Shown here piece after piece: positions 1-7,042 of a stretch of 9,906 nucleotides of DNA. The position numbers were made by a program, and so were the translations under genes. A model generated the notes under the pieces. That model saw only the letters and a program-made list of their open reading frames with translations, did not search any database and was not told the origin of the DNA. Positions within the stretch are counted from its first letter, which is position 1. Every line of letters starts with the position of its first letter. This DNA is from an uncultured Lachnospiraceae bacterium (lineage in GTDB: Bacteria; Bacillota; Clostridia; Lachnospirales; Lachnospiraceae). The stretch is taken from NCBI GenBank assembly GCA_947591115.1, contig CANQCX010000056.1, forward strand, positions 1 to 9,906, in the 5' to 3' direction.

Positions 1-80
1 TGTGATTGCACTTTTTCTGAATAAGGAAAGATTCCAGAAATGACAGATTGGTCGTGTGAATTTTATTCGGATCATAATAA

Positions 81-129
81 ATAAAAAGAGAACACCGCTT
101 TGTGTTAAAGGATAAGAAAGGTGTTCTCT
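81..129 (-). terminator. Rho-independent terminator of the DUF4143 ATPase gene
   Basis: A perfect 10-bp inverted repeat pairs 87-96 (agagaacacc) with 120-129 (ggtgttctct), with a 23-nt loop. Read on the minus strand it begins 12 nt after the stop codon at 142-144 and is followed by TTTTTAT (complement of 81-87). The stem, distance and U-tract on the minus-strand side support termination of the ATPase transcript. There is no T-run on the plus side, so it is probably not bidirectional. Confidence 0.8.
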
Positions 130-141
130 ATGGTTAAAAAA

Positions 142-1419
142 TTAATCTTTTAGCGCTGTGATTGGTACTACAAATACACCGTCCGGACGACGGTAGGCAG
201 CGTTGCTCATGCCGCATATAACTGTTAGGACAGCAGGCGGCTTTCCTTTTGGATCTGCTTTAATCTGCTGTTTTATTTCAATGAGGGAAGATGCAGCAGC
301 GTCAATCTGGCTGGCGCCCAGCTTGATTTCAAAAGCGCACCATTGTCCATCCGGCCTTTCGATTACCGCGTCAATTTCATGGTTTTTATAATCTTGATAA
401 TGATAAAAACTCGCGCCAAAGGATTCTGCGTAAATGCGTAGATCCCGCTCACAGAGGGATTCAAACAGGAACCCCAGTGTTTCCAGATCATGCAGGAGTC
501 CGTCTGGCGAAGCTTTCAGGATGGCACAAGCCAGCGAGGGATCAACAAAATGCCGTTTTTCCGCCTGTTTAACACGTACAGAGGAACGAATGCCGGTGGA
601 AAAAGGCGGTTGATTGTCTGTGATAAACAGCCGTTTAAAAATATCGAGGTATGCTGAAACTGTGGCAGGATCCATGTCTTCGTCATCGGTGGACTTAATA
701 TCCCGAATCAGGGTTTTGTTTGTCGCAGTTGTACTCTCATTTCTTGCCAGAGAGCGAAGTAGCAGCCGCATTTTGGACGTGTCTCGCTTCACTCTGTCCA
801 TTCGGTATACGTCATCCTCAAGGACGGCGTTTAGGTATTGTGCTGGAAGGAGTGCCGCCTGTGCGGCAGGCAGTCCCAAGTTTCCGGGCCAGCCGCCTCG
901 GACGATGAGGTCGATCAGGGTTTTAAGGCTGACGTTACCGGTCATAACTGGCGTCATTTCTCCGCAGCAAAGTTTTTCCAGAGAGATCTTTCCGCTGGAA
1001 TCTCCCGATTCGTAAAGTGTCATCGGACGCATCCGCAGTCGTGCAATCCTGCCTGCGCCGCTGTGAAGGATGCCTTTATGATTCGGCGTTGCAGAACCGG
1101 TAAGAATGAATTGGCCTTTCCGCTGTGTCTGGTCCACTCTGTACCGAACCGCATCCCATAAAGGCGGAACCTCTTGCCATTCATCAATCAGTCGTGGCAT
1201 TTCGCCATCCAGTACCAGTTCCGGCGATAGCTCTGCCAATTGCCGGTTCTGAAAGTTTCCGGCAGGATCTCCAAGATAAATCTCGCTGTTACTGTGATGC
1301 GAAGCCGTCCATGTCTTGCCGCACCACTTAGGACCCTCAATACAGATCGCGCCAAAAGCAGAGAGATATTCTTCAACCAAGCGATCCAGAATCCGAGGCC
1401 GGTATTCTGCTCTTTTCAT
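142..1419 (-). CDS. AAA-family ATP-binding protein with DUF4143 C-terminal domain
   Basis: This 425-aa protein has the layout of the AAA_14/DUF4143 family. The Walker A motif is GPKWCGKTW (residues 29-37). Walker B is RLIDE (76-80), and ILTGSATP (105-112) is the sensor strand. The family-typical segment GRIARLRMRPMTLYES lies at 123-138, and GGWPG at 175-179. A winged-helix-like middle region lies around 230-270. The C-terminus (about 315-425) looks like a PD-(D/E)xK nuclease-type fold, with E348/D350 in NHEIDAVIE and E364-x-K366 in FEIKLG; activity is not shown. The family has no settled biochemical role: members are annotated only as ATP-binding proteins, and nucleic-acid binding is inferred from the fold. 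The start is well supported: ATG at 1417-1419 is preceded by AAGGAGG (complement of 1426-1432) at a 6-nt spacing. The gene stands alone, with its own promoter and terminator, and its promoter overlaps a 23-bp repeat array, suggesting specific control. Family assignment is firm; function is not. Confidence 0.92.
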   Translation of the reverse strand: MKRAEYRPRILDRLVEEYLSAFGAICIEGPKWCGKTWTASHHSNSEIYLGDPAGNFQNRQLAELSPELVLDGEMPRLIDEWQEVPPLWDAVRYRVDQTQRKGQFILTGSATPNHKGILHSGAGRIARLRMRPMTLYESGDSSGKISLEKLCCGEMTPVMTGNVSLKTLIDLIVRGGWPGNLGLPAAQAALLPAQYLNAVLEDDVYRMDRVKRDTSKMRLLLRSLARNESTTATNKTLIRDIKSTDDEDMDPATVSAYLDIFKRLFITDNQPPFSTGIRSSVRVKQAEKRHFVDPSLACAILKASPDGLLHDLETLGFLFESLCERDLRIYAESFGASFYHYQDYKNHEIDAVIERPDGQWCAFEIKLGASQIDAAASSLIEIKQQIKADPKGKPPAVLTVICGMSNAAYRRPDGVFVVPITALKD

Positions 1420-1425
1420 AGGTAG

Positions 1426-1432
1426 CCTCCTT
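1426..1432 (-). promoter_or_regulatory. Ribosome binding site of the DUF4143 ATPase gene
   Basis: The minus strand reads AAGGAGG, a near-perfect anti-Shine-Dalgarno match, 6 nt before the ATG at 1419. It fixes the start codon. Confidence 0.85.
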
Positions 1433-1454
1433 ATACATAGGGATATCTGGATAT

Positions 1455-1483
1455 AGTATACCGCAATCCGTCAGATTTATCAA
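1455..1483 (-). promoter_or_regulatory. Sigma-A-type promoter of the DUF4143 ATPase gene, embedded in the repeat array
   Basis: On the minus strand a -35 box TTGATA (complement of 1478-1483; 5 of 6 consensus positions) is separated by exactly 17 bp from a -10 box TATACT (complement of 1455-1460; 5 of 6). Transcription would start near 1448, leaving a leader of about 29 nt that contains the ribosome binding site. The -35 box and most of the spacer lie inside the first unit of the 23-bp repeat array (1465-1487), so a protein bound to the array would touch the RNA polymerase site. This is the best promoter match seen in the 1420-1630 spacer. Confidence 0.72.
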
Positions 1484-1579
1484 TCTCAATCATCTAAATT
1501 GTAATGCCTTAATCCATCGAATTTTATAATCAGAACCATCTGAATTATTCTATTTCAATCCATCAGATTTTCAATCTTG
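1465..1579. repeat. Array of five 23-bp direct repeats (iteron/operator-like)
   Basis: Five units start at 1465, 1488, 1511, 1534 and 1557, exactly 23 bp apart. The first 13 bases on the plus strand are AATCCGTCAGATT, AATCATCTAAATT, AATCCATCGAATT, AACCATCTGAATT and AATCCATCAGATT. Units 1 and 5 differ at one of these positions; units 2 and 4 differ at two. Every unit starts AA and has ATT at positions 11-13. The consensus AATCCATCNRATT is a loose dyad (AATC...GATT). The remaining 10 bases are AT-rich and poorly conserved. The array runs upstream from the -35 box of the ATPase gene. A fixed 23-bp phase, about two helical turns, would place bound proteins on nearly the same DNA face. It resembles a cooperative operator or an iteron set. 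No replication initiator gene is in the window, so an operator is the more economical reading. No sixth unit is convincing at 1442 or 1580. Confidence 0.85.
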
Positions 1580-1630
1580 TATCTGCAATTACGGTAACAA
1601 TATTTTGTTTTGCCCTGCGCCTTCCTCCTC

Positions 1631-2425
1631 TTAGAACCGGTGTCCGCCGCCGCTATGTCCGCCACCGCCGCCACTGTGACCGCCGCTGCTGTGACCGCCA
1701 CCGCCGCCGCTGTGACTGCCGCTGCTGCCGGAGCTTCTCGGACTGTACTGCTTGGTCTGGTGGTCATAGACGATCTGTGGATTGTTGAAACGGAAATTAT
1801 GGTAAATACCGGAAAGAAGTTCGCCGGTACCGGCTTTTCGTTTTTTGGAAACAGCCATTACAATAAAATAAAGGATCAGCATTGCCAGAATAAACGCCAA
1901 AAGAGCGTTGCTGATATATTTCATTGGCTGCGCGATCCGTTTCCCCTCCAGCAGCGAATAGATTTGGTCAAATGCCTCATATGCGCAAGTGTAAAAATCG
2001 TCGTATGAAGCGTAGCCATAGACATTGTCCGTAATCGTATTGGCATAGGAGGAGGTCAGCTCTTTGCGGATGGAGCCTTTGGTATCAATATAGATTTCGC
2101 GCTGGTCCATATTGATTAAAAAGAGCGTTCCGTTGGAGCGGCCAAAATGTTCATCGGTATACGATTCTGCGTAGCGTCTGGTGCTGCTGTACGGATTGGA
2201 ATCAATGGATGCAAAAGCGACATTGCCGTATTCGGTAATCGGCTTCATTTTTTCCAAAAGATCCTTCTCCTCCGAATCCGTCAAAAGATCCGCCTGATCA
2301 TCGATTTGAGCCGTATATCCGGAAGCCTCGTTTGTATAGGCGGGCGCCGCCGAGAGGCAGTCCGTACATAAGAAGAAAATCGCCGGAAAGAACAATAAAA
2401 TAGCTGTTATGTATTTTTTAAGCAC
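1631..2425 (-). CDS. TPM-domain protein with signal peptide, membrane segment and Gly/His-rich tail
   Basis: The product is 264 aa from a GTG start at 2423-2425. The start was chosen because AGGGAGG (complement of 2434-2440) lies 8 nt before it and because the protein then begins with a signal peptide: K3 and K4, a hydrophobic core at about 6-20, and likely cleavage after LSA (residue 26). A TPM domain (TPM_phosphatase, formerly DUF477; YgcG-like) covers about 36-164. A single membrane helix lies at about 172-192, followed by a basic KKRK stretch. The C-terminus (231-263) is almost entirely Gly, Ser and His and is built from a duplicated 12-residue unit. The signal peptide and later helix predict an extracytoplasmic TPM domain and a cytoplasmic tail. 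TPM proteins are often envelope proteins; phosphatase activity is known only for some relatives. The gene overlaps the end of the upstream zinc-ribbon gene by 8 bp, so translation is probably coupled. No terminator is visible after the stop. Confidence 0.88.
   Translation of the reverse strand: MLKKYITAILLFFPAIFFLCTDCLSAAPAYTNEASGYTAQIDDQADLLTDSEEKDLLEKMKPITEYGNVAFASIDSNPYSSTRRYAESYTDEHFGRSNGTLFLINMDQREIYIDTKGSIRKELTSSYANTITDNVYGYASYDDFYTCAYEAFDQIYSLLEGKRIAQPMKYISNALLAFILAMLILYFIVMAVSKKRKAGTGELLSGIYHNFRFNNPQIVYDHQTKQYSPRSSGSSGSHSGGGGGHSSGGHSGGGGGHSGGGHRF
1643..1714 (-). repeat. Tandem duplication of a 36-bp unit encoding a His/Gly/Ser 12-mer
   Basis: Plus-strand 1643-1678 and 1679-1714 match at 31 of 36 positions. 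On the minus strand they encode HSGGGGGHSSGG and then HSGGGGGHSGGG in the tail of the TPM protein. The five histidines, including the one just after the second copy, are spaced 7, 5, 7 and 5 residues apart. Gly-rich tails are common in TPM proteins; a regular His spacing could allow metal binding, which is inference. Confidence 0.75.
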
Positions 2426-2440
2426 GATCGTCACCTCCCT
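2418..2440 (-). promoter_or_regulatory. Overlapping stop/start junction with internal RBS and GTG start
   Basis: The zinc-ribbon gene ends with TAA (complement of 2418-2420), while the TPM gene starts with GTG (complement of 2423-2425). The binding site AGGGAGG (complement of 2434-2440) lies inside the last codons of the zinc-ribbon gene, 8 nt before the GTG. A ribosome finishing the first gene would be on top of the second start, a classic arrangement for translational coupling. A second in-frame GTG at 2432-2434 overlaps the binding site and cannot be used with it. Confidence 0.75.
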
Positions 2441-4067
2441 GTCGGTCAAATTGCGGAAGCTTGCGCGTTGACAAAAGATTGTATTGTCCAATGACATCCT
2501 TTACGGTAAAAAATACGGCGATCAGCGAGAGAATCACGCCTCCGTAAAAAAACAGATCGGAGGCCGGATTGAAAAAGGTCACGATTGCGCCGATGATAAT
2601 TCCCACCAATCCGGTAATCATTCCAAGAATTCCTTTTCGTTCGGGAACCTGATCCAGCTTCCGGAAGCCAATCATACTGATAATAAATGCAGCGATCAAA
2701 ATCAGGAGCCATAAAAAGCTGAAATGAAAATTGCTCATAAAATCAGGCAGCAGATTGGTAAATACGGAGCCGGAAAGGACGAACAAACCGACAAACTGGA
2801 AAAATAACGGTATCAGAACCATAAGCACGATCACAGTATGAAGGATGGACACTGCAGCAGCAGCCGATTTCGTTTTTTCCTTTTTTGAAATCCTTTTTGC
2901 ATTGAGCAGCTGCAGCTTTTGAGGATCGGTTTTGGACAACAGGCCGCGATCGTCGTCTCCGCCTTCCTTTTTGGCAATCCGGCAGATCTCACAGGTGGAG
3001 ATTAGAATGGTAAACAGTGAGATTACCGCAGTAATGGTCAGCAGCGTAGACGGAACGACGGTAAACAGCAGATTTAAAAGAATAAAAATCGGAACGGCAA
3101 GGATCAGCGAACCCAGCAGATATTTCCGAAGATCGATCGGAAGATCGACCGCCGCTTTTCCCGTTTGTCCGTTTACCGTTGCATAAGCGACGCGGTCGCC
3201 GTTCCGGTATGACAGAAACCAGACCGGAAACATGGATTGATCCGGAGTCTGGACAGTCGTATGCAAAGGATCCGAAGCCGCAGCCGAGAATTCTTCCGCG
3301 CCAAAGGAATAGGATTTGAGCACCGGCATCTTCTGGATCTGTTTTATGGATTCCTCATGAGCAATCGCCTCGGCCTCCTGCTGGTAAACGAAAGCGTCTA
3401 CATCGGAAGTATCGGCATAGAACCCGCTTAAATAGGAAGGGGTAAACGCCTTCATTCCCTTGACGTCATACGGGGCGATAGCCTCGCTGATCGAATCGGA
3501 AAACGAGGAGGAGGCATCGTAGGACAACCCCTTGTAATAGGCGTCCAGATCTCCCTGTATGGAGTAATGGTCGGTAATGATATAGTCGCCGCGCCGATGC
3601 GTCTGCGAAGCCTTTAGATCGACGGCTCCCTTCTGCGTAATGTAAAAAGACCAGTACGGCATGTAAATTCCGCGGAAACCGTCGATGAACTGCGGATCCT
3701 TCAGCTCTTTTGGAGCAAAGATCGCATGCTTCATCAGATCGGAATACGCCTGTTTACAGTCCTCCTTTGTTTTTTGAAACGGAATAATGTAATTTGGCCG
3801 TTTTTCCTTACTGATGCGGCTGTAAAGAATCGTAGATGCACCGCAGAAGCTGCAGAAAGCGGCGGCGGTCTGGTCGGTGCTGATGATTTCCCCGCCGCAC
3901 TGCGGACAGGTAAATACGGTAACTTCGTAATCGGTCGTTTCTTCGGCGTCTTTTGTTTTGTTCTCAAAGGAATAAGGATCCGCCTGTGAATGACAGTATT
4001 CGCATACTAATTGTTGGGAAGGAATATCAAATTTCAGATTCCCGCCGCAACTTGGACATTCAAACAT
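2418..4067 (-). CDS. Double zinc-ribbon, multi-pass membrane protein
   Basis: A 549-aa protein with two N-terminal zinc ribbons: CPSC (C4, C7) paired with CEYC (C22, C25), and CPQC (C54, C57) paired with CSFC (C72, C75). A soluble region of about 230 residues follows, including the aromatic stretch FRGIYMPYWSF (131-141). About six hydrophobic segments follow at roughly 317-336, 339-358, 404-430, 449-468, 478-498 and 506-523. Databases usually label such proteins 'TFIIB-type zinc ribbon-containing' or 'zinc ribbon domain-containing', but the architecture suggests a membrane protein with a cytoplasmic zinc-binding head, not a transcription factor. Its molecular role is unknown to me. ATG at 4065-4067 follows AGGAGG (complement of 4073-4078). 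It sits 14 bp after trkH and overlaps the TPM gene by 8 bp, so it belongs to this operon, and zinc-ribbon/TPM pairs recur in Bacillota. A partnership with the TPM protein is inferred from this coupling. Confidence 0.82.
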   Translation of the reverse strand: MFECPSCGGNLKFDIPSQQLVCEYCHSQADPYSFENKTKDAEETTDYEVTVFTCPQCGGEIISTDQTAAAFCSFCGASTILYSRISKEKRPNYIIPFQKTKEDCKQAYSDLMKHAIFAPKELKDPQFIDGFRGIYMPYWSFYITQKGAVDLKASQTHRRGDYIITDHYSIQGDLDAYYKGLSYDASSSFSDSISEAIAPYDVKGMKAFTPSYLSGFYADTSDVDAFVYQQEAEAIAHEESIKQIQKMPVLKSYSFGAEEFSAAASDPLHTTVQTPDQSMFPVWFLSYRNGDRVAYATVNGQTGKAAVDLPIDLRKYLLGSLILAVPIFILLNLLFTVVPSTLLTITAVISLFTILISTCEICRIAKKEGGDDDRGLLSKTDPQKLQLLNAKRISKKEKTKSAAAAVSILHTVIVLMVLIPLFFQFVGLFVLSGSVFTNLLPDFMSNFHFSFLWLLILIAAFIISMIGFRKLDQVPERKGILGMITGLVGIIIGAIVTFFNPASDLFFYGGVILSLIAVFFTVKDVIGQYNLLSTRKLPQFDRQGGDDRA

Positions 4068-4081
4068 AATAACCTCCTATT

Positions 4082-5560
4082 CTATAGAGTTTCTCTTCGT
4101 GTTTTAGAAGCGATTTTCCCAAAAAATTCCCTCCAAAGCGACGGATGAAGCAGGATCAGCACCGGAAACAGCTCCAGACGGCCTGCCAGCATATCAAACA
4201 TCATCACATACTTAGACAGAGGGGAGAAAAATCCAAAATTTTGTGTCGGTCCGACTTTGGCAAGTCCGGGTCCAATATTGTTGATCAGTGTGGCAACCGT
4301 AGTAAAATTCGTTACCAGATCGTACCCCTCCAGCGAGATCAACAGGAGAGATATGACAAATACAAGAATAAACGTAATAAAATACACGTTTACGGAGCGC
4401 ACGACCTCATGCGCGACCGGCTTTCCGTCCACTTTGATCTTTTTTACCCGTCTGGGATAAATATAAGAGGACAACTCCTTCCCGATCGTTTTAATGACCA
4501 GAACAAAACGGGAAACCTTCATTCCTCCTCCCGTACTTCCGGCGCATGCCCCGATAAACATCAGACACACAAGGATCGTCTTGGAGATGGTGTTCCATTG
4601 ATCGAAATCAACCGTAGAAAAACCGGTGGAGGAAATAATGGAAGCAACCTGAAAGGCAGACTGCGTCAGCGCCTCAAAGCCGTTTTGGACGGTGCTTAAA
4701 ATATTGAAAAAGATTACGCATGACGCGGCAAAAATCGTAAGCAGGTAATAGCGTACCTCTTCCATAGACAACGCGCTTTTGAACTGCCCGAAAAACAGCA
4801 GGAAATACGCGTTAAAATTGATGCCGAATAAGATCATAAAAATCGTCACAACCCACTGGATATACGGCGAATAGCCGGCAATGCTGTTGTTGTAGATCCC
4901 GAAGCCGCCGGTTCCGGCAGTTCCGAAAGAAGTAACGACCGCGTCGAAAAGCGGCATGCGGCCGAGCAGCAAAAGCAGCATCTGAACAACGGTCATGCCG
5001 ATGTAAATAATATAAAGGATGCGCGCCGTATGGCGTACCTTTGGCACCAGCTTTCCGACGGAAGGACCGGTGCTTTCCGCACGCATGAGGTTGATGTTGG
5101 AACCGCCGGTCAGAGGAATGATGGCAAGCAAAAAGACAAGGATTCCCATTCCGCCGATCCAGTGGGTAAAGCTGCGCCAGAAAAGCATACCGCGGGAAAG
5201 CGCCTCTACGTCGCTTAAAATACTCGCTCCGGTAGTGGTAAAACCGGAAATGGTTTCAAACAATGCATCGGTAAAGCTTGGAATCTCGCCGGACAGGTAA
5301 AAAGGCAGACAGCCCAGCAGACTGAGTACGATCCAGCCTAAGGAGGTGGTTACGCAGCCTTCTTTGAGATAAAAAATAGTGCGGTCCGGTTTTCGGTGGC
5401 TGAGAAGAAAACCAAGCGCTGCTCCGATGCATGAAGTGATCAGAAAATAAATCCAGTTTGATTCCCCGTACAGGACGGAAACGAGACAGGGAAGCAGTAA
5501 AAGGATCGCCTCTATTTTCAGTATATATCCTAAGAGGTATCGGATGATTGAAACATTCAT
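4082..5560 (-). CDS. trkH: Trk-type potassium uptake protein TrkH
   Basis: A 492-aa integral membrane protein, close to the usual TrkH length of about 480-500 aa. Four pore-loop selectivity signatures of the Trk/Ktr/HKT superfamily are visible: FTTTGAS (107-113), TAGTGGFG (214-221), SSTGFS (310-315) and NNIGPG (427-432), each providing the filter glycine. AGSTGGGMK (340-348), in the segment after the third pore, matches the intramembrane-loop region typical of the family. GRLELFPV (460-467) is the family's usual near-C-terminal motif. It should form the K+-conducting subunit in the cytoplasmic membrane, gated by TrkA. The two TrkH-specific N-terminal helices (about 6-30 and 35-55) favour TrkH over the shorter KtrB. 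ATG at 5558-5560 is preceded by GGGGGAGG (complement of 5569-5576) at 8 nt. It lies 17 bp downstream of trkA, which favours one transcript. Confidence 0.95.
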   Translation of the reverse strand: MNVSIIRYLLGYILKIEAILLLLPCLVSVLYGESNWIYFLITSCIGAALGFLLSHRKPDRTIFYLKEGCVTTSLGWIVLSLLGCLPFYLSGEIPSFTDALFETISGFTTTGASILSDVEALSRGMLFWRSFTHWIGGMGILVFLLAIIPLTGGSNINLMRAESTGPSVGKLVPKVRHTARILYIIYIGMTVVQMLLLLLGRMPLFDAVVTSFGTAGTGGFGIYNNSIAGYSPYIQWVVTIFMILFGINFNAYFLLFFGQFKSALSMEEVRYYLLTIFAASCVIFFNILSTVQNGFEALTQSAFQVASIISSTGFSTVDFDQWNTISKTILVCLMFIGACAGSTGGGMKVSRFVLVIKTIGKELSSYIYPRRVKKIKVDGKPVAHEVVRSVNVYFITFILVFVISLLLISLEGYDLVTNFTTVATLINNIGPGLAKVGPTQNFGFFSPLSKYVMMFDMLAGRLELFPVLILLHPSLWREFFGKIASKTRRETL

Positions 5561-5577
5561 TTCAGAAGCCTCCCCCG

Positions 5578-6966
5578 TTAGTTTAAAATATCCTGAATGT
5601 CGTTAAAACCCGTATGCGTGGTTACGATCATGACATTGTCGCCCTTTTGGATGCAGTCCCTCCCGCTTGGGATAATGATATTTCCCATCCGGCAGATGAA
5701 CGCTACCAGAAGATTTTTTTTCAGGTCCAGCTCCATCAGAGGTTTATTGGTTACTGCGGATTCTTTATAAACCTGAAACTCGATGGCCTCTACGGCGGAG
5801 TTAAACATATGGTAAAGCGTTTCGATATTGCTGTCTTTGGAGGCGGTTCTCGCCCGCACGTACGCAATGATCGCTTCGGAAGTAATATATTTCGGATAGA
5901 TGACGCTGCCCAGATCCAGATTGTCAATGATGCCGGTAAAAGTGATCCGGTTGATCTTGGTAATGACCTTTGCATGGGAAACCTGTTTCGCAAACAGAGT
6001 CAGCATGATATTTTCCTCGTCAATTCCGGTCAGGGGAACAAACGCTTCCGCATCCTGAATGCCTACTTCCTTGAGCAGCTCCTGATTCGTACCGTCGCCG
6101 TTGATGACGACCGCCTTTGGCAGAAGCGCGCTCAGCTCGTCGCAGCGCACCGGATCGCTTTCAATGATCTTTACGAAAATATTGTTGCGTAAAAGCAGGG
6201 AGGCCAGATAATAAGTCGCTTTTCCGCCTCCGATGATCAGGCAGTTTTTAACCTGCTTGGTCTGAAAACCGATGTGCTTTAAAAAATCCTTTCCGTCTTT
6301 TCGGGTAGCAACAAACGAAATGATATCGCCGCTTGCCAAACGGAAGTTTCCGGATGGGATATGCACCTCGCCGCCGCGCTCGACGGCGCAGATCAGAATA
6401 TCGTTTGTAATATGGCGTCCCAGATGGGAGATGGTCATATCGCAAAGCATATTTCCGTCCGGAATTTTAAATTTAACCAGCTCCGCTTGTCCATGTGCAA
6501 AGGAATTGACCTCCAGCGCCGTCGGAAGATACAGGATCCGCGCGGCCTCTCTTGCAGCCTCCAACTCCGGATTGATGATCATGGCAAGTCCGAGTTTTTC
6601 CCGCAGATAACCGACCTCCTTGCTGTAGTCCGGAGTGCGGACTCTTGCGATCGCGGCGCAGTTTCCGACGCGCTTTGCGATTGTGCAGCACAAAAGATTC
6701 AGTTCGTCCGAGTCGGTTACGGCAATGATAAGATCGGCTTTGTCGATACCGGCCTCTTTTTGCACGCTGTAGCTGGCTCCGTTGCCTACAATCCCGAGAA
6801 CGTCGTACAAGCTGGAAATTTCCTGAATTTTATCGGCGTTCTTATCCAGAATGGTAATGTCATGTCCCTCTTTGCTTAATTGTTCAATAAGTGTTACCCC
6901 GACCTTTCCGCAGCCGACAATGATAATCTGCAGTCCGGCGGGAGAAGTTTGATTGATTTGTCGCAT
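5578..6966 (-). CDS. trkA: Trk system potassium transporter TrkA (tandem RCK domains)
   Basis: This 462-aa cytoplasmic regulator is close to the 458 aa of E. coli TrkA. Two RCK units are visible. The first has a Rossmann motif GCGKVG (18-23), an acidic residue D41 at the end of the second strand for nucleotide ribose binding, and an RCK_C domain at about 150-232. The second begins LIIGGGKAT (243-251), with E269 in the matching acidic position and an RCK_C domain at about 387-460. In the second motif Thr replaces the final Gly of GxGxxG, so the two sites may differ in nucleotide binding. TrkA binds NAD(H) or adenine nucleotides and gates TrkH. I placed the start at ATG 6964-6966: GGAGG (complement of 6973-6977) lies 6 nt upstream. 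The longer in-frame ATG at 7009-7011 lies upstream of the predicted -10 box and cannot be on that transcript. It is the first gene of the four-gene operon. Confidence 0.95.
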   Translation of the reverse strand: MRQINQTSPAGLQIIIVGCGKVGVTLIEQLSKEGHDITILDKNADKIQEISSLYDVLGIVGNGASYSVQKEAGIDKADLIIAVTDSDELNLLCCTIAKRVGNCAAIARVRTPDYSKEVGYLREKLGLAMIINPELEAAREAARILYLPTALEVNSFAHGQAELVKFKIPDGNMLCDMTISHLGRHITNDILICAVERGGEVHIPSGNFRLASGDIISFVATRKDGKDFLKHIGFQTKQVKNCLIIGGGKATYYLASLLLRNNIFVKIIESDPVRCDELSALLPKAVVINGDGTNQELLKEVGIQDAEAFVPLTGIDEENIMLTLFAKQVSHAKVITKINRITFTGIIDNLDLGSVIYPKYITSEAIIAYVRARTASKDSNIETLYHMFNSAVEAIEFQVYKESAVTNKPLMELDLKKNLLVAFICRMGNIIIPSGRDCIQKGDNVMIVTTHTGFNDIQDILN

Positions 6967-6999
6967 AGATAGCCTCCGTCTCTTATCATAAGCAAAAGT

Positions 7000-7028
7000 A
7001 TTATAGCACATTCTCTTATGGATAAAAA
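7000..7028 (-). promoter_or_regulatory. Extended -10 promoter of the trkA operon
   Basis: The minus strand shows a perfect -10 box TATAAT (complement of 7000-7005) directly preceded by TGC, an extended -10. The -35 position at 17 bp (complement of 7023-7028, TTTTTA) is weak, as is usual for extended -10 promoters. Transcription would start near 6993, giving a leader of about 27 nt with the ribosome binding site. Confidence 0.75.
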
Positions 7029-7042
7029 GTTTTTTCTTATTT

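Noticed and set aside
2..43. Plus-strand open stretch encoding VIALFLNKERFQK then TGA, a possible end of an upstream gene.
   Set aside because: Thirteen open codons at a window edge are expected by chance about half the time, and no plus-strand terminator follows.
130..153. Seven-codon plus-strand ORF (ATG GTT AAA ...) just after the terminator stem.
   Set aside because: It overlaps the end of the ATPase gene, has only a weak purine-rich site upstream and no promoter or partner gene.
1465..1579. CRISPR array or plasmid origin as explanation of the 23-bp repeats.
   Set aside because: Conserved cores of 13 bp with 10-bp linkers are far too short for CRISPR repeats and spacers, and no cas or replication-initiator gene is present.
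1622..1630. GAGGAGGAA on the minus strand just after the TPM stop, a strong ribosome-binding-like sequence.
   Set aside because: No ATG, GTG or TTG lies at a usable distance (5-12 nt) downstream, so it does not announce a small gene.
1610..2008. Plus-strand 132-aa Ala/Thr-rich open frame over the TPM gene.
   Set aside because: It is the complement of the GGC/GGT-rich Gly/His tail codons, which gives artificial Ala/Thr/Val runs.
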